This document shows, one piece after another, positions 22,266-32,632 of a stretch of DNA of 64,000 bases. Position numbers and translations under genes: made by a program. The number at the start of each line of letters is the position of its first letter. Positions within the stretch are counted from its first letter, which is position 1. Below the pieces are notes generated by a model. It had not been told where the DNA came from. It saw only the letters and a list, made by a program, of their open reading frames with translations, and searched no databases. Origin of the DNA: Leguminivora glycinivorella (Eukaryota > Arthropoda > Insecta > Lepidoptera > Tortricidae); the NCBI RefSeq assembly GCF_023078275.1, contig NC_062985.1, positions 2,666,001 through 2,730,000 of the forward strand, written 5' to 3'.

Positions 22266-22269
22266 TTAA

Positions 22270-23318
22270 CGGTGACAAATGGTTTGATGCAAAAGAAAAT
22301 GAAATTGCGATATTCCCTTGATAGGTTGCTAGCACATATCCCACACAATTTAAATGGTACTCACTCTTAGTTACGAGTTTGAAGATTAGGTCAACTGTTA
22401 TGCAATCGAAGTATTTTTATTTATTTTAAGAGTCTGCAATCGCAACGAACTGAGTTGGAAGGTTCAGCTTGAACACAGAAATGCAATCTCATTTTAAAAC
22501 TACGTGTTGGATTGTAATGACACTATAACTCCAAGTTATAAAATAAACGAAATAGAGCAAAGAAAAGTTTTGTATTCTGAACTGAAGCTACATAAACTGA
22601 GATAGTTCTAGGTTAAAAAAGAGTGTACAAGTTTCTAATTTATCGGCGACGCGCATGTGACACCCCCTCAGTTGCAGGCGTCCATAGTCGGTGACTGCTT
22701 TCCATCAGGCGGGCCGTAGACCTGTTTGCCACCGACGTGGTATATATAAAAAAAAACTTACAGAAATAGATATAGGTCCAAATCATATCATTGTGTATGT
22801 AGGTATACTATCTACAGTAAGTTGCGACTTGCGAGATTGAATGGAGAAGGAATGAAAGAATGAAATGAAAAAAGTATTTATTGACTCCACCACAAAGTAT
22901 ACATGTACAATATTTTTCTTATATGGATAAGTAGTTACAATCAGTGCAAAAACTTGTGTGGTGGAGACTGGTGCCCAAACTAGGTTGAACCTGTGTGTCA
23001 GGTCACCAGGTCTCCAATCCTCAGATGTGTATAGCAACGCAGATTACAGTGCAGTCACTTTTGTTATACATATATTATTGATAATATGGAGTTTAAAAGA
23101 GGTAGGTAAATAACATTTTTAAGAGTAAAACTATATAACTTAATTATTTATCTAATCTAATGCCAGTATAAATGTGTGTGTGTGTGTGTGTGTGTGTCTA
23201 AGGTAAGTAGCCAGTAGCCAGAGAATTTTAGATAAATTCGCCATGCACTTTTACAGCTCACCGTGCCCAATAAAACGCGTGTCATCAGTTTCGAATATCA
23301 CGCCTTTTAGAGCGTATA
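22270..23318. other. Non-genic region with LINE 3' ends
   Basis: About 22,640-22,757 (+) has a LINE-tail block (GACTGCTTTCCATCAGGCGG) ending in an A-run. About 22,855-23,040 (-) looks like another LINE 3' UTR whose tail contains AATAAATAC. A TG dinucleotide run lies at about 23,174-23,197. Confidence 0.5.
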
Positions 23319-23679
23319 CAGCGTGTGGATCCCATACGGGCGAATAATGTATCCAGTTATAGTATCTGATCATAAGAATCATATAGGATAATCATTTTAT
23401 TAAAAAGTGTTATTAATTAAGAGTAATTATTTTTTTAAATCTGACCAAGCAGCAATGTACGCCGTCCATATTAACTTGACATGACATAAACGTCATGTCG
23501 TAATGACGTTTAGGTAGGTACGCTAATTGATTTGGACGTAATACATTGCGTGCTGAATTATTATGTATGAAAAAAAATATCTCATCTATTCAATAAAAAA
23601 ACCATGTAGTTAGGCTCCTTAGGTCCAATCCAATACTAATCGTTATTCAAATATTCGCCCGTATGGAATACACACGCTG
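23319..23679. mobile_element. TA-flanked MITE, 361 bp
   Basis: The ends CAGCGTGTG and CACACGCTG, with inverted similarity extending to CCATACGGGCGAAT, are flanked by TA (23,317-23,318 and 23,680-23,681). A left-truncated second copy lies at 57,217-57,408 and keeps the right end. Confidence 0.75.
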
Positions 23680-24197
23680 TATGCCTCAAACCAATGTCAA
23701 TGAGGGCATTTTTGTCCGACACAGACAATGATAATTATAAACTGTGTTGAAATGAATCAGTGATCTTGTAATAGGGAGGAAATAGCCGAGAGCGTTTGTA
23801 TAGAGAAACTGCCTCTGATGTTGCGTCTTAACATAGTTTTCTGATAATCTAGCATCTGTAGTAAGATGGTCCGCAATGCGGCTCGGCATTAAATCGTCCA
23901 GGTAATTAGTACCTTGCTGGCGTTGTTCTTATCGCTTCAAGCTTCGCCTCAGTATGACCACTTGACCCAGTGTAAGGTAAGGTAAGGTATAGTCAACATC
24001 AAAAGTAGCGGATGAAATAACTAGTTACTATAGTTGACAGAATGGTTTCTGTCAACTGTGAAACAAAAACAAATGTGAGAAAAAAAATACATAATAAATA
24101 ATTATGTTACATTTCTGACCGCAACTGTACAGAGTTGTCTATATTTAAAAAAGTTACAGGATTTCAGATTATTACGCTTACACATAATAAATAGAAT

Positions 24198-24644
24198 AGG
24201 GATGATGACTACATAAAAAAATGGCATTCTGTTTAGTCCGTCAGTTAGATCGCCCAAAAATACTGAACACATATTTTTCGCTTTTCCTAATCAATGAAAA
24301 AATACAAAGATATAGAGCATCAAAGTTTCGGAGTGAGGGTTTGTGACGTCACTTCTGAGTAAAAATTGTACCTAGGCGTGACGTCACGCGAAACTTCAAC
24401 GCACTGTACCGTCGTCATTTTTCGTTCACGAAAAAAAGGAAAAAATACGTGTCTAAAATTCTTTGATAATCTAACGCCGTGGCTTGCATGGGCGACGGTC
24501 GCGCGACGGCGATGCGATGCATACGAAATCAAACCTTATCGATATGGAAGTATGAGACGCGACGGCGACGGTCGCGCGACCATCGCGCACGCAAGACACG
24601 GCGTAACTGACGGACTAATTAGTTTTTTTTTAGTCGTCTCGCCT
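24198..24644. mobile_element. MITE with inner GTCCGTCAGTTA repeats, interrupted
   Basis: This matches 52,568-52,823 in inverted orientation. The outer ends are imperfect inverted repeats (AGGGATGATGACTAC against AGGCGAGACGACTAA) and inner copies of TAGTCCGTCAGTTA face each other. The extra length here is the 129-bp element at 24,475-24,603. A 128-codon frame across it is not a gene. Confidence 0.7.
24475..24603. mobile_element. 129-bp GC-rich MITE inside another MITE, TAA duplication
   Basis: The ends CGCCGTGGCTTGCATGGGCG and, reversed, CGCCGTGTCTTGCGTGCGCG are flanked by TAA at 24,472-24,474 and 24,604-24,606. The uninterrupted copy at 52,568-52,823 lacks it at the same point, so the empty site is known. 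A 3-bp TAA/TTA duplication suggests PIF/Harbinger. Confidence 0.8.
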
Positions 24645-26000
24645 GGTGCTTTTTGTAGCATTGAATATCAGCCGCGTGACAGCCGCGATGAACTAGGAGA
24701 TTCCATTTTGTTATCCGAAACAGAAAGAACACAAAGTGACATATTTACATAGACATAGAAATGCTTTATTTATGATCACATTACAACATTAGCATTACCA
24801 AGAACAATTTAATAGGTACTGGACTGACTAAGCCCATACAAAAAAGCGTACTCCTGAAATGTATGGGCCTTTTAGGCTTAAAACTAGATGGCGCTGTTCG
24901 CAGCCTGGAAGTGGCCAAAATCATATTGTCCCCAAATATTTTTGCGTGTTTTCATTATTTATAAAAACAAATGACATTTCTTTATTTTAAAATCATGATA
25001 TCACGCCAATACACATTAAAAAAAATTGTAGGCGTCATCAAGTTTGACATTGACATTCGGTAGGGTTTTGAGTAACTTACTTTCTACACATCTCGCTCAT
25101 AAAGGCATAACAGTTCGAGTGGACGTAGGTATAAAAAGTAATAAGGAAAGACAATAAAGGAAAGACATCAATTGGACACTGCAGTGACAACGCCAAGTCA
25201 ATCAAAAACTTATTGTCAAGGTCAACTGAGATCAATGAAACTTAAGAAATAGGAAATAGATGTGATTAATTAAATACGTTTGATAATGATGCTGAAAGGA
25301 ATAGTAGCATGTATCAGAAACAGACAATTCGATTCGACCTTGAACTGCTGTCAAACTTCTTTCTGTACGTAGGTAAATACTATTAATTTATTCTGTGGTA
25401 CGGAGTACAGCGGTTGTAGCCAAGCCCCAAAAATAAAATCTTCGAAAAACATAATAATTAATATTCAGAGCATTTATCAGACCTAAGTAAAGAGGTCTCT
25501 ATCCTTGTGCCAACAACCACGAATGTTTAATTTAAACTTGGCTGAAATTCACATATTATTTTATAGGCTTATAATTATAACACTTTCTAGAAATTGTGTA
25601 CTAAGTAAACTGCTGCCAGATAAACATATCTTTAGCTTTGAGTAAATAAAGATATATTGCATTAATTACAACGTCAAGGAAATTTTATAATTCTGTACAA
25701 TAAAAGGAAATACAGAAAACCCATAAAGGGCCACTTAGATGACTATCTGTCTGTCGTGACAAGTAATCAAGGTATTAAAAGAGTTTTACGTGCATCATTA
25801 TGAAGAAGTACAGCGCCCTCTTGTAGGTTTTACCAGTGAATATATACACAGTTTAACAATGTTGAGGTACAGCGTGTCGATCTCACTCGAATGTAGGACA
25901 TGACGGAACACTAAAGGTCAAGCTCAACTCGCACTTGGCAGTATTTCTTTGCATTTGCGCATGTTTTAGAGTTTACGCATTTGCGTATCATTTGGCAAAT
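24645..26000. other. Non-genic stretch upstream of the lipase cluster
   Basis: AT-rich, with no clear repeat end or coding frame recognised. The last 60 bases lead into the TATA box of the first lipase copy. Confidence 0.4.
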
Positions 26001-26011
26001 ATGATATAAGA

Positions 26012-26019
26012 TATAAAAG
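26012..26019 (+). promoter_or_regulatory. TATA box of the dead lipase copy
   Basis: TATAAAAG at 26,012 is followed 29 bp later by an arthropod-type initiator (TCAG, A at 26,041). This puts the first ATG (26,030) upstream of transcription start and makes 26,060 the true start. The same arrangement precedes both intact lipases. Confidence 0.65.
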
Positions 26020-26937
26020 GCTTCCTGACATGGTGCTATCAGCCACAGAGATCAAAAAAATGAATTTATCTGGTGTCATCATTTTATTGTCTTTGCTATT
26101 CAGTTTGCATCGAAGCAAGGCAGTTACCTATTCTGATTCGTTCTTCACCAAAGTATCAGAAGCTACTTTATCTGAAAATAGCAAATTTGATTTTGTCGAG
26201 TTAGCAACTAAATACGGACTGTCTGTCGAAGAATATGACGTGACCACTGAAGATGTCTAAGATATCCTTACGATTTTCAACGTTGCAAAAGATCTCAATG
26301 CTAAAAACACACCTATTATACTGCTCTTTCATGGACTGGAATAGCTGACTCTTGTGACACGTTTATGATAAGAGGAAACACTTCATGGGTCTACGCTTTG
26401 GCTGAGGCTGGCTACGGAGTTTGGGTCGGTAACAACAGATGGAATTTGTACGGCCGAAGACATGTTACTTTAGACCCCGATACCGATAAGGTCTTCTGGG
26501 AGTATAGCTTTCATGAAATCGGCTACTATGACCTCGCTGCTACAATTGACTTTATACGCGAGAAAACTGGATCTGACAGCATTTTTACCGACACTTCAAC
26601 ACGACCAGAGTATAACGACAGGATAAAATTATCTATCGCCTTAGCACCTGTAGTTTATCTGAAGAATTTGAAGCCACCAGTGTCCATTGCTGTACCAGGA
26701 GGGCCAGTTATTAATACATTGTTGAAAACGCTAAACTTTAATGAATTACTGAGAGATCATAGTGCAGCAAGTGACCTTGTAACACTTATATGCAGTAAAG
26801 GCGTAGTCAGTTACCTCATTTGTGGTTTTGGCGCCATATTTGATCCAGCAGGGCTCGAGGAAGAGTTTTTAACAGGAGTTCTTGCTGGGCATTACCCTAG
26901 AGGGACATCAAGGAATAGTTTGGTACATTACGATCAG

Positions 26938-27057
26938 TGGCCCGTTTCTCGAAAGGTACAAGCCTTGTATTACAAGTGTGTTTCCATAACAACCCATACG
27001 ATTTGACAGTTCGCGCACTTTGTAATACAAGGCTTGTACCTTTCGAGAAAAGGGCCC
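26938..27057. mobile_element. 120-bp MITE with CAG target duplication
   Basis: Inverted ends of about 45 bp read GGCCCGTTTCTCGAAAGG and so on. CAG is duplicated at 26,935-26,937 and 27,058-27,060. Removing the element plus one CAG restores the lipase reading (HYDQ then VSLRGEFAH), which proves the boundaries. A 3-bp CWG duplication is one of the target types known for Harbinger transposons. Confidence 0.85.
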
Positions 27058-27296
27058 CAGGTCTCTTTGAGAGGTGAGTTTGCACATTATACTCGTAGCT
27101 ACGGAATAATAAGGAATTTGGTAAAGTACGGGAGTGTAAGTCCACCAATTTATGATCTGACAACTGTGACGACCAAGGTACTTGTTTATGGGCAGTGCTG
27201 ACAAATTATCTACGCTGAAGGATGTGGAGGACCTTAGTAATGTGCTTCCAAATGTGGTGTACTATCAAGTGTTGGACAAATGGGGCCATGTACAAT

Positions 27297-27411
27297 AAAT
27301 TGCTCTGATAATTAGGTTAGATTAAGATCATAATATATATGTAATGAACTATTCATAAGAGCTTGTAACTAGGCCTACATGAATAAAGATATTTTGAATT
27401 TGAATTTGAAT
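27297..27411 (+). mobile_element. LINE or SINE 3' tail with TTTGAA repeat
   Basis: The stretch GCTCTGATAATTAGGTTAG to GAATAAAGATATTTTGAA is identical over about 100 bp to 42,909-43,008. It ends in TTTGAA-type units, while the other copy ends in TTGAA units. It lies inside the dead lipase between WGHVQ and YIDFMWG. Confidence 0.75.
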
Positions 27412-27494
27412 ATATAGATTTCATGTGGGGAAATGACATTTTGCCTGAATACCTTTACCTAACCATTATAGAACTCCTGGAGAAATATAACTGA

Positions 27495-27875
27495 AACAAA
27501 TAATATGGAGTATATTTTTTTTAGGCAGCCATAAAGTTAAAGCCAAAAGTTATACTTATAAGTGTAGTTTTTAAGTTCCACGCTGCTTATTTGCAACTGG
27601 CAAAGTATTAAAAAATACACTCTTATTATGGTTAAAGGTTTATTAATTTAAGTTAATGTTATTCTTAGTACCAAAGTATTTTTTTTTATACAACACAAAC
27701 AAGTTATTTACTGAATTCATTATGTATGTCACACCAAGGAATATATTTTTACATAAATTAAGGTACACGTTAAGGTCATTATTGACTAATTAAAATTTTG
27801 TTGAAAATATAATGTTCCGTTGTTTTTTATTTACCCAGTTGTATTAAAGTTACGCACTCACTTTGTACTTCGAGG
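27495..27875. other. Spacer between lipase copies
   Basis: AT-rich, no repeat end or coding frame recognised. It must hold the proximal control region of the intact lipase that follows. Confidence 0.4.
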
Positions 27876-27883
27876 TATAAAAG
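27876..27883 (+). promoter_or_regulatory. TATA box of the intact lipase (27,912)
   Basis: TATAAAAG is followed by an initiator-like TCATTA with its A at 27,902, 26 bp downstream. The predicted leader is only about 10 nt before the ATG at 27,912. Confidence 0.65.
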
Positions 27884-27911
27884 TCGGTTATCAAGGATAT
27901 CATTAGCCATA

Positions 27912-29159
27912 ATGAAAAAAATCATGACTGAATCCAGTCTTTCAATTTTATTCTGCGTAATATTCAGTATCTTGCATATAAGCAAGGCAGAGAACAGTAC
28001 GGATTCATTCTTCACTCAATTGTCAGAAGCGACTTTATCTGAAGATGGAAAGCTTGATTTTCCTGAGTTGGCAACTAAATACGGACTGTCTGTAGAACAA
28101 TATGACGTGACTACTGAAGATGGGTACATCCTAACGGTCTTCCATGTCGCAAAAGACCTCAACGCCAGTAACACGCCTATACTGCTGTTCCATGGAATAA
28201 TTGATTCATGCTACACATTTATGCTTAGAGGCGAAACTTCTTGGGTCTACACTTTGGCTCAGGCCGGCTACGGTGTATGGGTCGGTAATAACAGAGGAAA
28301 CTTGTACGGCCGCAGACACGTCTCTCTAAATCCGGACAAAGACGAAAAGTTCTGGGATTACAGCTTGCATGAAATCGGCTTCTACGATCTCGCTGCTACA
28401 ATTGATTTTATCCGCAAAACAACATACTCTGACAGCATTTTAACCATTGGCCATTCTCAGGGAACTTCGGCGCATTTTGTGCTGACTTCAACGAGACCAG
28501 AGTACAATGACAGGATAAAATTATTTGTAGCCTTAGCGCCTATAGCTTACCTGATCAACCTGAAGCCACCAATATCGATCGCAGCAGCCGCAGGGCCAAC
28601 TGCTACTGCATTATTAACAACGCTAAACATCAATGAACTATTGGAAAATCACAGCGCAGCATCAGACCTTGTAACTCTGCTGTGCAGCAAAGGGGTTGTG
28701 AGTTATCTTGCATGTGGATTTGGTACGCTGTTCCCATTGGCTGGATTTGATCCAGCCGGGCTTGAAGAAGATTTTTTGACTGGTGTTGTTTTTGGCCATT
28801 ATCCTAGTGCGACGTCGAGGAAGAGCTTGGTGCATTATGATCAAATTTTTCTGAGGCGGGACTTTGCTCAGTATGACTACGGATCTGTTCGGAATTTGGC
28901 AAAATATAAGGGCATACTTCCACCATCATACAATCTGACAGCCGTGACTACAAATGTGGCTTTATTTGTAGGCGGTAACGATAAGGTGTCCACGTTAAAG
29001 GATGTGAAACGTCTGGGGAATGTACTTTCGAATGTAGTTCACTATGAGGTGATGGAGCTCAAACGGTGGAATCACCTAGACTTTGTGTGGGGAAAAGATA
29101 TAATGACCGAATATCTTTATCCACCTGTTTTAGATCTTCTTGAACAATATAGGAACTAA
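27912..29159 (+). CDS. Secreted lipase, lipase-3-like (acid lipase family), 415 aa
   Basis: An intronless alpha/beta hydrolase that should hydrolyse ester lipids outside the cell, plausibly in the gut lumen. Residues 1-26 are a signal peptide (hydrophobic SILFCVIFSILHIS, cleavage after ISKA). The acid-lipase N-terminal signature is at 64-75 (YDVTTEDGYILT). The oxyanion strand is LLFHGIIDS (91-99). The nucleophile elbow GHSQG (180-184) gives Ser182. The acid is Asp357 in GGNDKVS and the base is His388 in RWNHLDF. Length is normal for the family. An AATAAA signal lies at 29,268. It sits between two dead copies in the same orientation. Substrate and tissue are not shown by the sequence. Confidence 0.93.
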   Translation: MKKIMTESSLSILFCVIFSILHISKAENSTDSFFTQLSEATLSEDGKLDFPELATKYGLSVEQYDVTTEDGYILTVFHVAKDLNASNTPILLFHGIIDSCYTFMLRGETSWVYTLAQAGYGVWVGNNRGNLYGRRHVSLNPDKDEKFWDYSLHEIGFYDLAATIDFIRKTTYSDSILTIGHSQGTSAHFVLTSTRPEYNDRIKLFVALAPIAYLINLKPPISIAAAAGPTATALLTTLNINELLENHSAASDLVTLLCSKGVVSYLACGFGTLFPLAGFDPAGLEEDFLTGVVFGHYPSATSRKSLVHYDQIFLRRDFAQYDYGSVRNLAKYKGILPPSYNLTAVTTNVALFVGGNDKVSTLKDVKRLGNVLSNVVHYEVMELKRWNHLDFVWGKDIMTEYLYPPVLDLLEQYRN

Positions 29160-29267
29160 AAATGTAGGTACCTACTAGTAAATTATTATCTTGACGCGAA
29201 CTTTGTTAATTTCTTTAAATATGCGGTATTACCTAATTTTAAGTAACTATTTGTTCAGTTTATCTGT

Positions 29268-29273
29268 AATAAA
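29268..29273 (+). terminator. Polyadenylation signal AATAAA
   Basis: AATAAA lies 109 bp after the lipase stop codon, in an A-rich context, and is the likely 3' processing signal. Confidence 0.6.
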
Positions 29274-29696
29274 AAAAAGAAAATACCTTTTTGTATGAGT
29301 TTGTAACCTCCTCCTTTGCTTGTGTTTGGTTTCCTTGCAATTTCTTTGAGATTATACTAACTTTAAAAAATATTTAAACAATCCCTTTTCACAGTTTTAT
29401 TTCAAATGTTTACATACTAATAAATTATCTCCAAAAAAAACAACTAAAACTTAAATTCTCTACTTAATTAAATATGAACAGGACAGGACAGGTAATTTGG
29501 TCAGAAAAAGTTTTTCGTCGTTAAACTTTTAAGAGACAGTTACTTACCGATTTACGAGTAAAATAAAAACAACTCGCACTTGACCGATTTTGTATTAACT
29601 CAGATGTACATAAAATAAATCAGAAAGTTAAAGAACCTTCGACGTATATAATGCAGTTGGCAAACATACCTACAGTAAAAAAAGACATGAATGCAT
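29274..29696. other. Spacer between lipase copies
   Basis: AT-rich, no gene seen. The dead lipase that follows lacks a clear TATAAAAG at the expected place; only a TATATAATG-like stretch at about 29,645 is present. Confidence 0.4.
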
Positions 29697-29848
29697 CCAG
29701 TCTACTTAATTTTACTGTGTAATATTCAGTGCCTTGAATAAAGTAAAGCAGATAAAAATTCTGATTCGCTCTTTACAAAAGTCTCACAAGTAACTTTATC
29801 TGAAGATGGAAGACTTAATAATTTTCCTCAGTTGTTGACCAAATATGG

Positions 29849-30155
29849 GCCATTTTTTTTCAAAGTTTTTTTGGATTTGGAAATTTTTATTTGTTTTCCA
29901 CTCAGAATCGCGAGCTCTTTCAATCCTAATAGGAGAAAAATAGTGTCACCAAGGTTTTTTCCCCATTACGTTACCATTTTTCCATACATTATGTATGGCG
30001 GTAACGGAATGGAAGGTTCGAAAAAATGTATGGAAATCTTGGGACATTTTTTTTCTCCTATCAGGATCGAAAGAGCTCGACTCTATGAATCGCGTAAAAA
30101 ATACCCATGTTACAAAAAAAGTGGGGTGGACAACTTTAAAAAAAAATGGCCCATA
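29849..30155. mobile_element. Foldback MITE (GGGCCATTTTTTT ends), copy 1
   Basis: Inverted ends are GGGCCATTTTTTTTCAAAGT and its near-complement, with inner inverted blocks (CGCGAGCTCTTTCAATCCTA, and CGGTAACGGAATGG facing GTTACCATTTTTCC). Two more copies are at 50,434-50,753 and 51,853-52,112. It interrupts the lipase after TKYG. Confidence 0.75.
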
Positions 30156-30600
30156 ATTATGGAATGTCTGTCAAAGAATGTGACTTAATCACTGAAGATG
30201 TCTACATTCTTACGATCTTCCACGTCGCAAAACACTTCAATGCTACAGACTTGTACTGCTGCTACATGGATTAGCTGACTCATGCTACACGTTTAAGATA
30301 AGATGACGTACTTCATGGGTTAACACCTTGGCTCATGTCGGTTTTTTCTGGAAACCGAGGAAACTTGTTCGGCTGAAGACATGTCACGCTGAACCCGGAA
30401 AAAGACGACGAATTCTGGGATTACCGTTTGCATGAAATCGGCTACTACGATCTCGCTGCTATTTATGATAGATTTTGTACGCAAACTAACAAATTATGTC
30501 AACATTTTCTCAGGGAACATCAGCGCATTTTGTACTCACTTCTATGAGACCAGAGTACAATCGCAAGATAAAATTATTCATCGCATTAGCGCCTATAGCT

Positions 30601-31454
30601 TGTGACGACCCGGCATCGTCACAACGGACGGCATCCGGAGCGGTGTAGCGCGACGCGCGACGAGCAGACTACTCCGGCTACACACCCCACCGTGCCCCGC
30701 CGACGCCGCACGCCTATATAACCGCGCGGAGCGCGGACCGACCGGCAGTCGCTGTGCTGAGCCCGAGCAAGGCACAACGGCTCCTCCGCTTGGTGTGGCG
30801 GCGTGGAAGCCCGCGTTCGCCCCAAGTGTCCCTAGGTATAAGTCTCCCGGCCGCGTGGCGCCCCGCGTAGTTAGCCAGGAGACTTCCCCCCTCCTTCCTT
30901 TCCCCGTAGTATAACCTCTCCCGGCCGCGTGGAAGCCCGCGTAGTCAGCCAGGGTGGTTATCCCCAGTACCGTTCCCACCGTAGACTATCCCGGCCGCGT
31001 GGAAGCCCGCGTAGTCAGCCAGGGTGGTCATCCCCAGCACCGTTCCCCCGTAGTATAACCTCTCCCGGCCGCGTGGAAGCCCGCGTAGTCAGCCAGGGTG
31101 GTTATCCCCAGTACCGTTCCCGGCCGCGTGGAAGCCCGCGTAGCTAGCTTGTTCCCCGGGGAACGTTCCGTTATCCACTATTTCCAGGGCACGCTGCCAA
31201 ACCTCGGGTTATCACATATACGTATCATATTCATATATATAGTTGGATATAGCTCGCTCCCGTCTGGAGCGAAACCAGTGTAATTAGACCTAAGAGTTCT
31301 TTATAAATAAAAGGCGCGTAAGACGCCAGTTTGTTACTTTTAAGTGGTGTTTCTTATCAGCTCATCCTCCCTACCCTGAGTTAGCTTGGAAACCTTCACA
31401 AGGCCCCTCAGGCTGAAGGATATGTGTGGCTCGCCCTCTGCGACGACCATCACA
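30601..31454. mobile_element. Solo LTR, 854 bp, AGCT target duplication
   Basis: It begins TGTGACGACC and ends GACCATCACA (TG...CA), and is flanked by AGCT at 30,597-30,600 and 31,455-31,458. Removing it restores the lipase reading APIAYESNLEPPVSI. A TATATAA box lies near 30,715 and an AATAAA at 31,306, so the R region should start after the former. The middle is GC-rich and carries five tandem units. No primer-binding site or pol follows, so it is a solo LTR left by recombination. The 4-bp duplication fits a Gypsy/Ty3-type element. Strand is taken from the TATA and AATAAA order (+). Confidence 0.88.
30847..31165. repeat. Tandem repeat inside the solo LTR
   Basis: Five units begin CCGGCCGCGTGG at 30,847, 30,921, 30,991, 31,065 and 31,120 (spacing 74, 70, 74, 55). 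Each contains AGCCCGCGTAGTCAGCCAGG or a close variant. The repeats are downstream of the TATA box. Confidence 0.85.
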
Positions 31455-31581
31455 AGCTTATGAGAGTAACTTAGAGCCACCAGTATCTATCGCAGCAGAA
31501 GCAGGGCCAGCAATTGCTGCTTTATTGAGATCGTTGAATATCAATGAATTATTGCAAAATCACAGCGCAGCCTCATACCTT

Positions 31582-31810
31582 TTTTTTTTATAATACTAAC
31601 CGTGAAGCGATGCCGCATTGCCGATTGTCTGGTGGTCCTAAGGCGAAATGGGGACGGAGGAACAAGGTTGTACAGTTCCTCAGCGCACTCTCCGAAATGT
31701 ATCCTGTAAATACCGATAAGCTGGCAACCTTCCGACGATGCTCCAGGCTATGAAGTCGGGAATTGGTTAGCTCGTCGTCATTGATGATTCTCTTGGCCCT
31801 CCTTACCTTG
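31582..31810 (-). mobile_element. 5'-truncated Jockey-type LINE, ATACCTT duplication
   Basis: The minus strand encodes the C-terminal signature of Jockey-type RTs (HRRKVASLSVF) with frame damage after it, and ends in an A-run seen here as T's at 31,580-31,589. ATACCTT is duplicated at 31,575-31,581 and 31,811-31,817. Confidence 0.8.
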
Positions 31811-32632
31811 ATACCTTGTAATTCTATTATGTAGTAAGGGCGTACTCATCCGTTATATTCTTGTCTGTGGTTGTTGCTCTGTTCCCGTTCATCGGATTTG
31901 ATCCTGCTGAGCATGAGCAAGAATTTTTAACTGGAGTTGTGTTTGGACACTATCCTAGCGGGACTTCAAGAAAAAGCTTGGAACATAATGATCAAATAGC
32001 TTTGAGGCGGCTTTGAGGCTTTGAGGTGAATTTGCTCATTTTGACTACGGATCTCTTAGAAATTTGGCAAAATATGGGAATGTATGTCCACCAGTCTATA
32101 ATTTGTCAGCTGTAACTAGTAGAATGTGGCCTTGTTCAGCGGTAGGTCTGACGGGGTGGCTAAGGTGAAGGATGCTGAACATACTTCCTAATGTGGTTCA
32201 TTATGAGGTTATGAAGCTAAAAGGGTGGAATCTTTTAGATTTCATATGGGAAAAATATGTGATGAATGAATATCTTTATCCCCCCCTTTTCAACCTTATA
32301 AAACAATACTGTAACTAAAATGTAAAACATTAAATTTTTGAGAAATTCGAATAGAATTCTGAAACAGTATGTTTTTATTTAATCTGCATGTTAATTACAG
32401 TATACTACTGTAATGTAGGTAGGCACATTCCGCTAGAGTAAATACATATTAGTATAAAATAGTATTTACATAAGTTACATAACGTAATTAGGTTGTTCAG
32501 CGATGTTTGCTTGTAGTTTTCAGTGTAGGAATCAGTTTCTGTATCATTAAAATAGAACATGTATATTCAGGTACTGTTTACGCTTCGTGTCTTACTTTCA
32601 GTGTGTATATACATATATATCAGTGTGTATGT

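Larger units (their letters stand above)
26060..27494 (+). pseudogene. Insect lipase-3-like pseudogene
   Basis: The copy starts with a signal peptide (MNLSGVIILLSLLFSLHRSK) and follows the intact paralogue at 27,912 closely. It is broken in at least four ways. A TAA replaces Tyr in the TEDGYIL motif near 26,258. An indel near 26,338 shifts the frame after FHGL. An in-frame deletion of about 36 nt near 26,588 removes the nucleophile elbow (the paralogue has IGHSQGTSAHFVL; here DSIFT runs straight into DTSTRP). A 120-bp MITE (26,938-27,057) and a LINE tail (27,297-27,411) interrupt the 3' part. The end (EYLYLTIIELLEKYN, stop at 27,492) is still readable. It cannot encode an active lipase. Confidence 0.9.
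29697..32317 (+). pseudogene. Insect lipase-3-like pseudogene with three insertions
   Basis: Lipase sequence can be followed from a damaged signal-peptide region (ATG at 29,697 or 29,701, stops at once) to the C-terminus (stop at 32,315). It is split by a foldback element (29,849-30,155), a solo LTR (30,601-31,454) and a Jockey-type LINE fragment (31,582-31,810). Between them are readable pieces, such as the stretch around CATGAAATCGGCTACTACGA (HEIGYYD), SQGTSAHFVL with loss of part of the elbow, NLEPPVSI and the FDPAG region. Frameshifts and a short GAGGCTTTGAGG duplication near 32,010 add to the damage. It is non-functional. Confidence 0.9.

Noticed and set aside
23174..23197. TG dinucleotide run as a regulatory signal
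   Set aside because: It is an ordinary microsatellite with no gene nearby.
24366..24752. 128-codon plus-strand frame
   Set aside because: It spans two nested MITEs and their flank, so the frame is an accident of the inserted GC-rich palindrome.
30593..30979. 128-codon minus-strand frame and its plus-strand counterparts
   Set aside because: They lie inside the GC-rich solo LTR, where stop codons are rare; the tandem repeats give repetitive peptides with no family match that I recognise.
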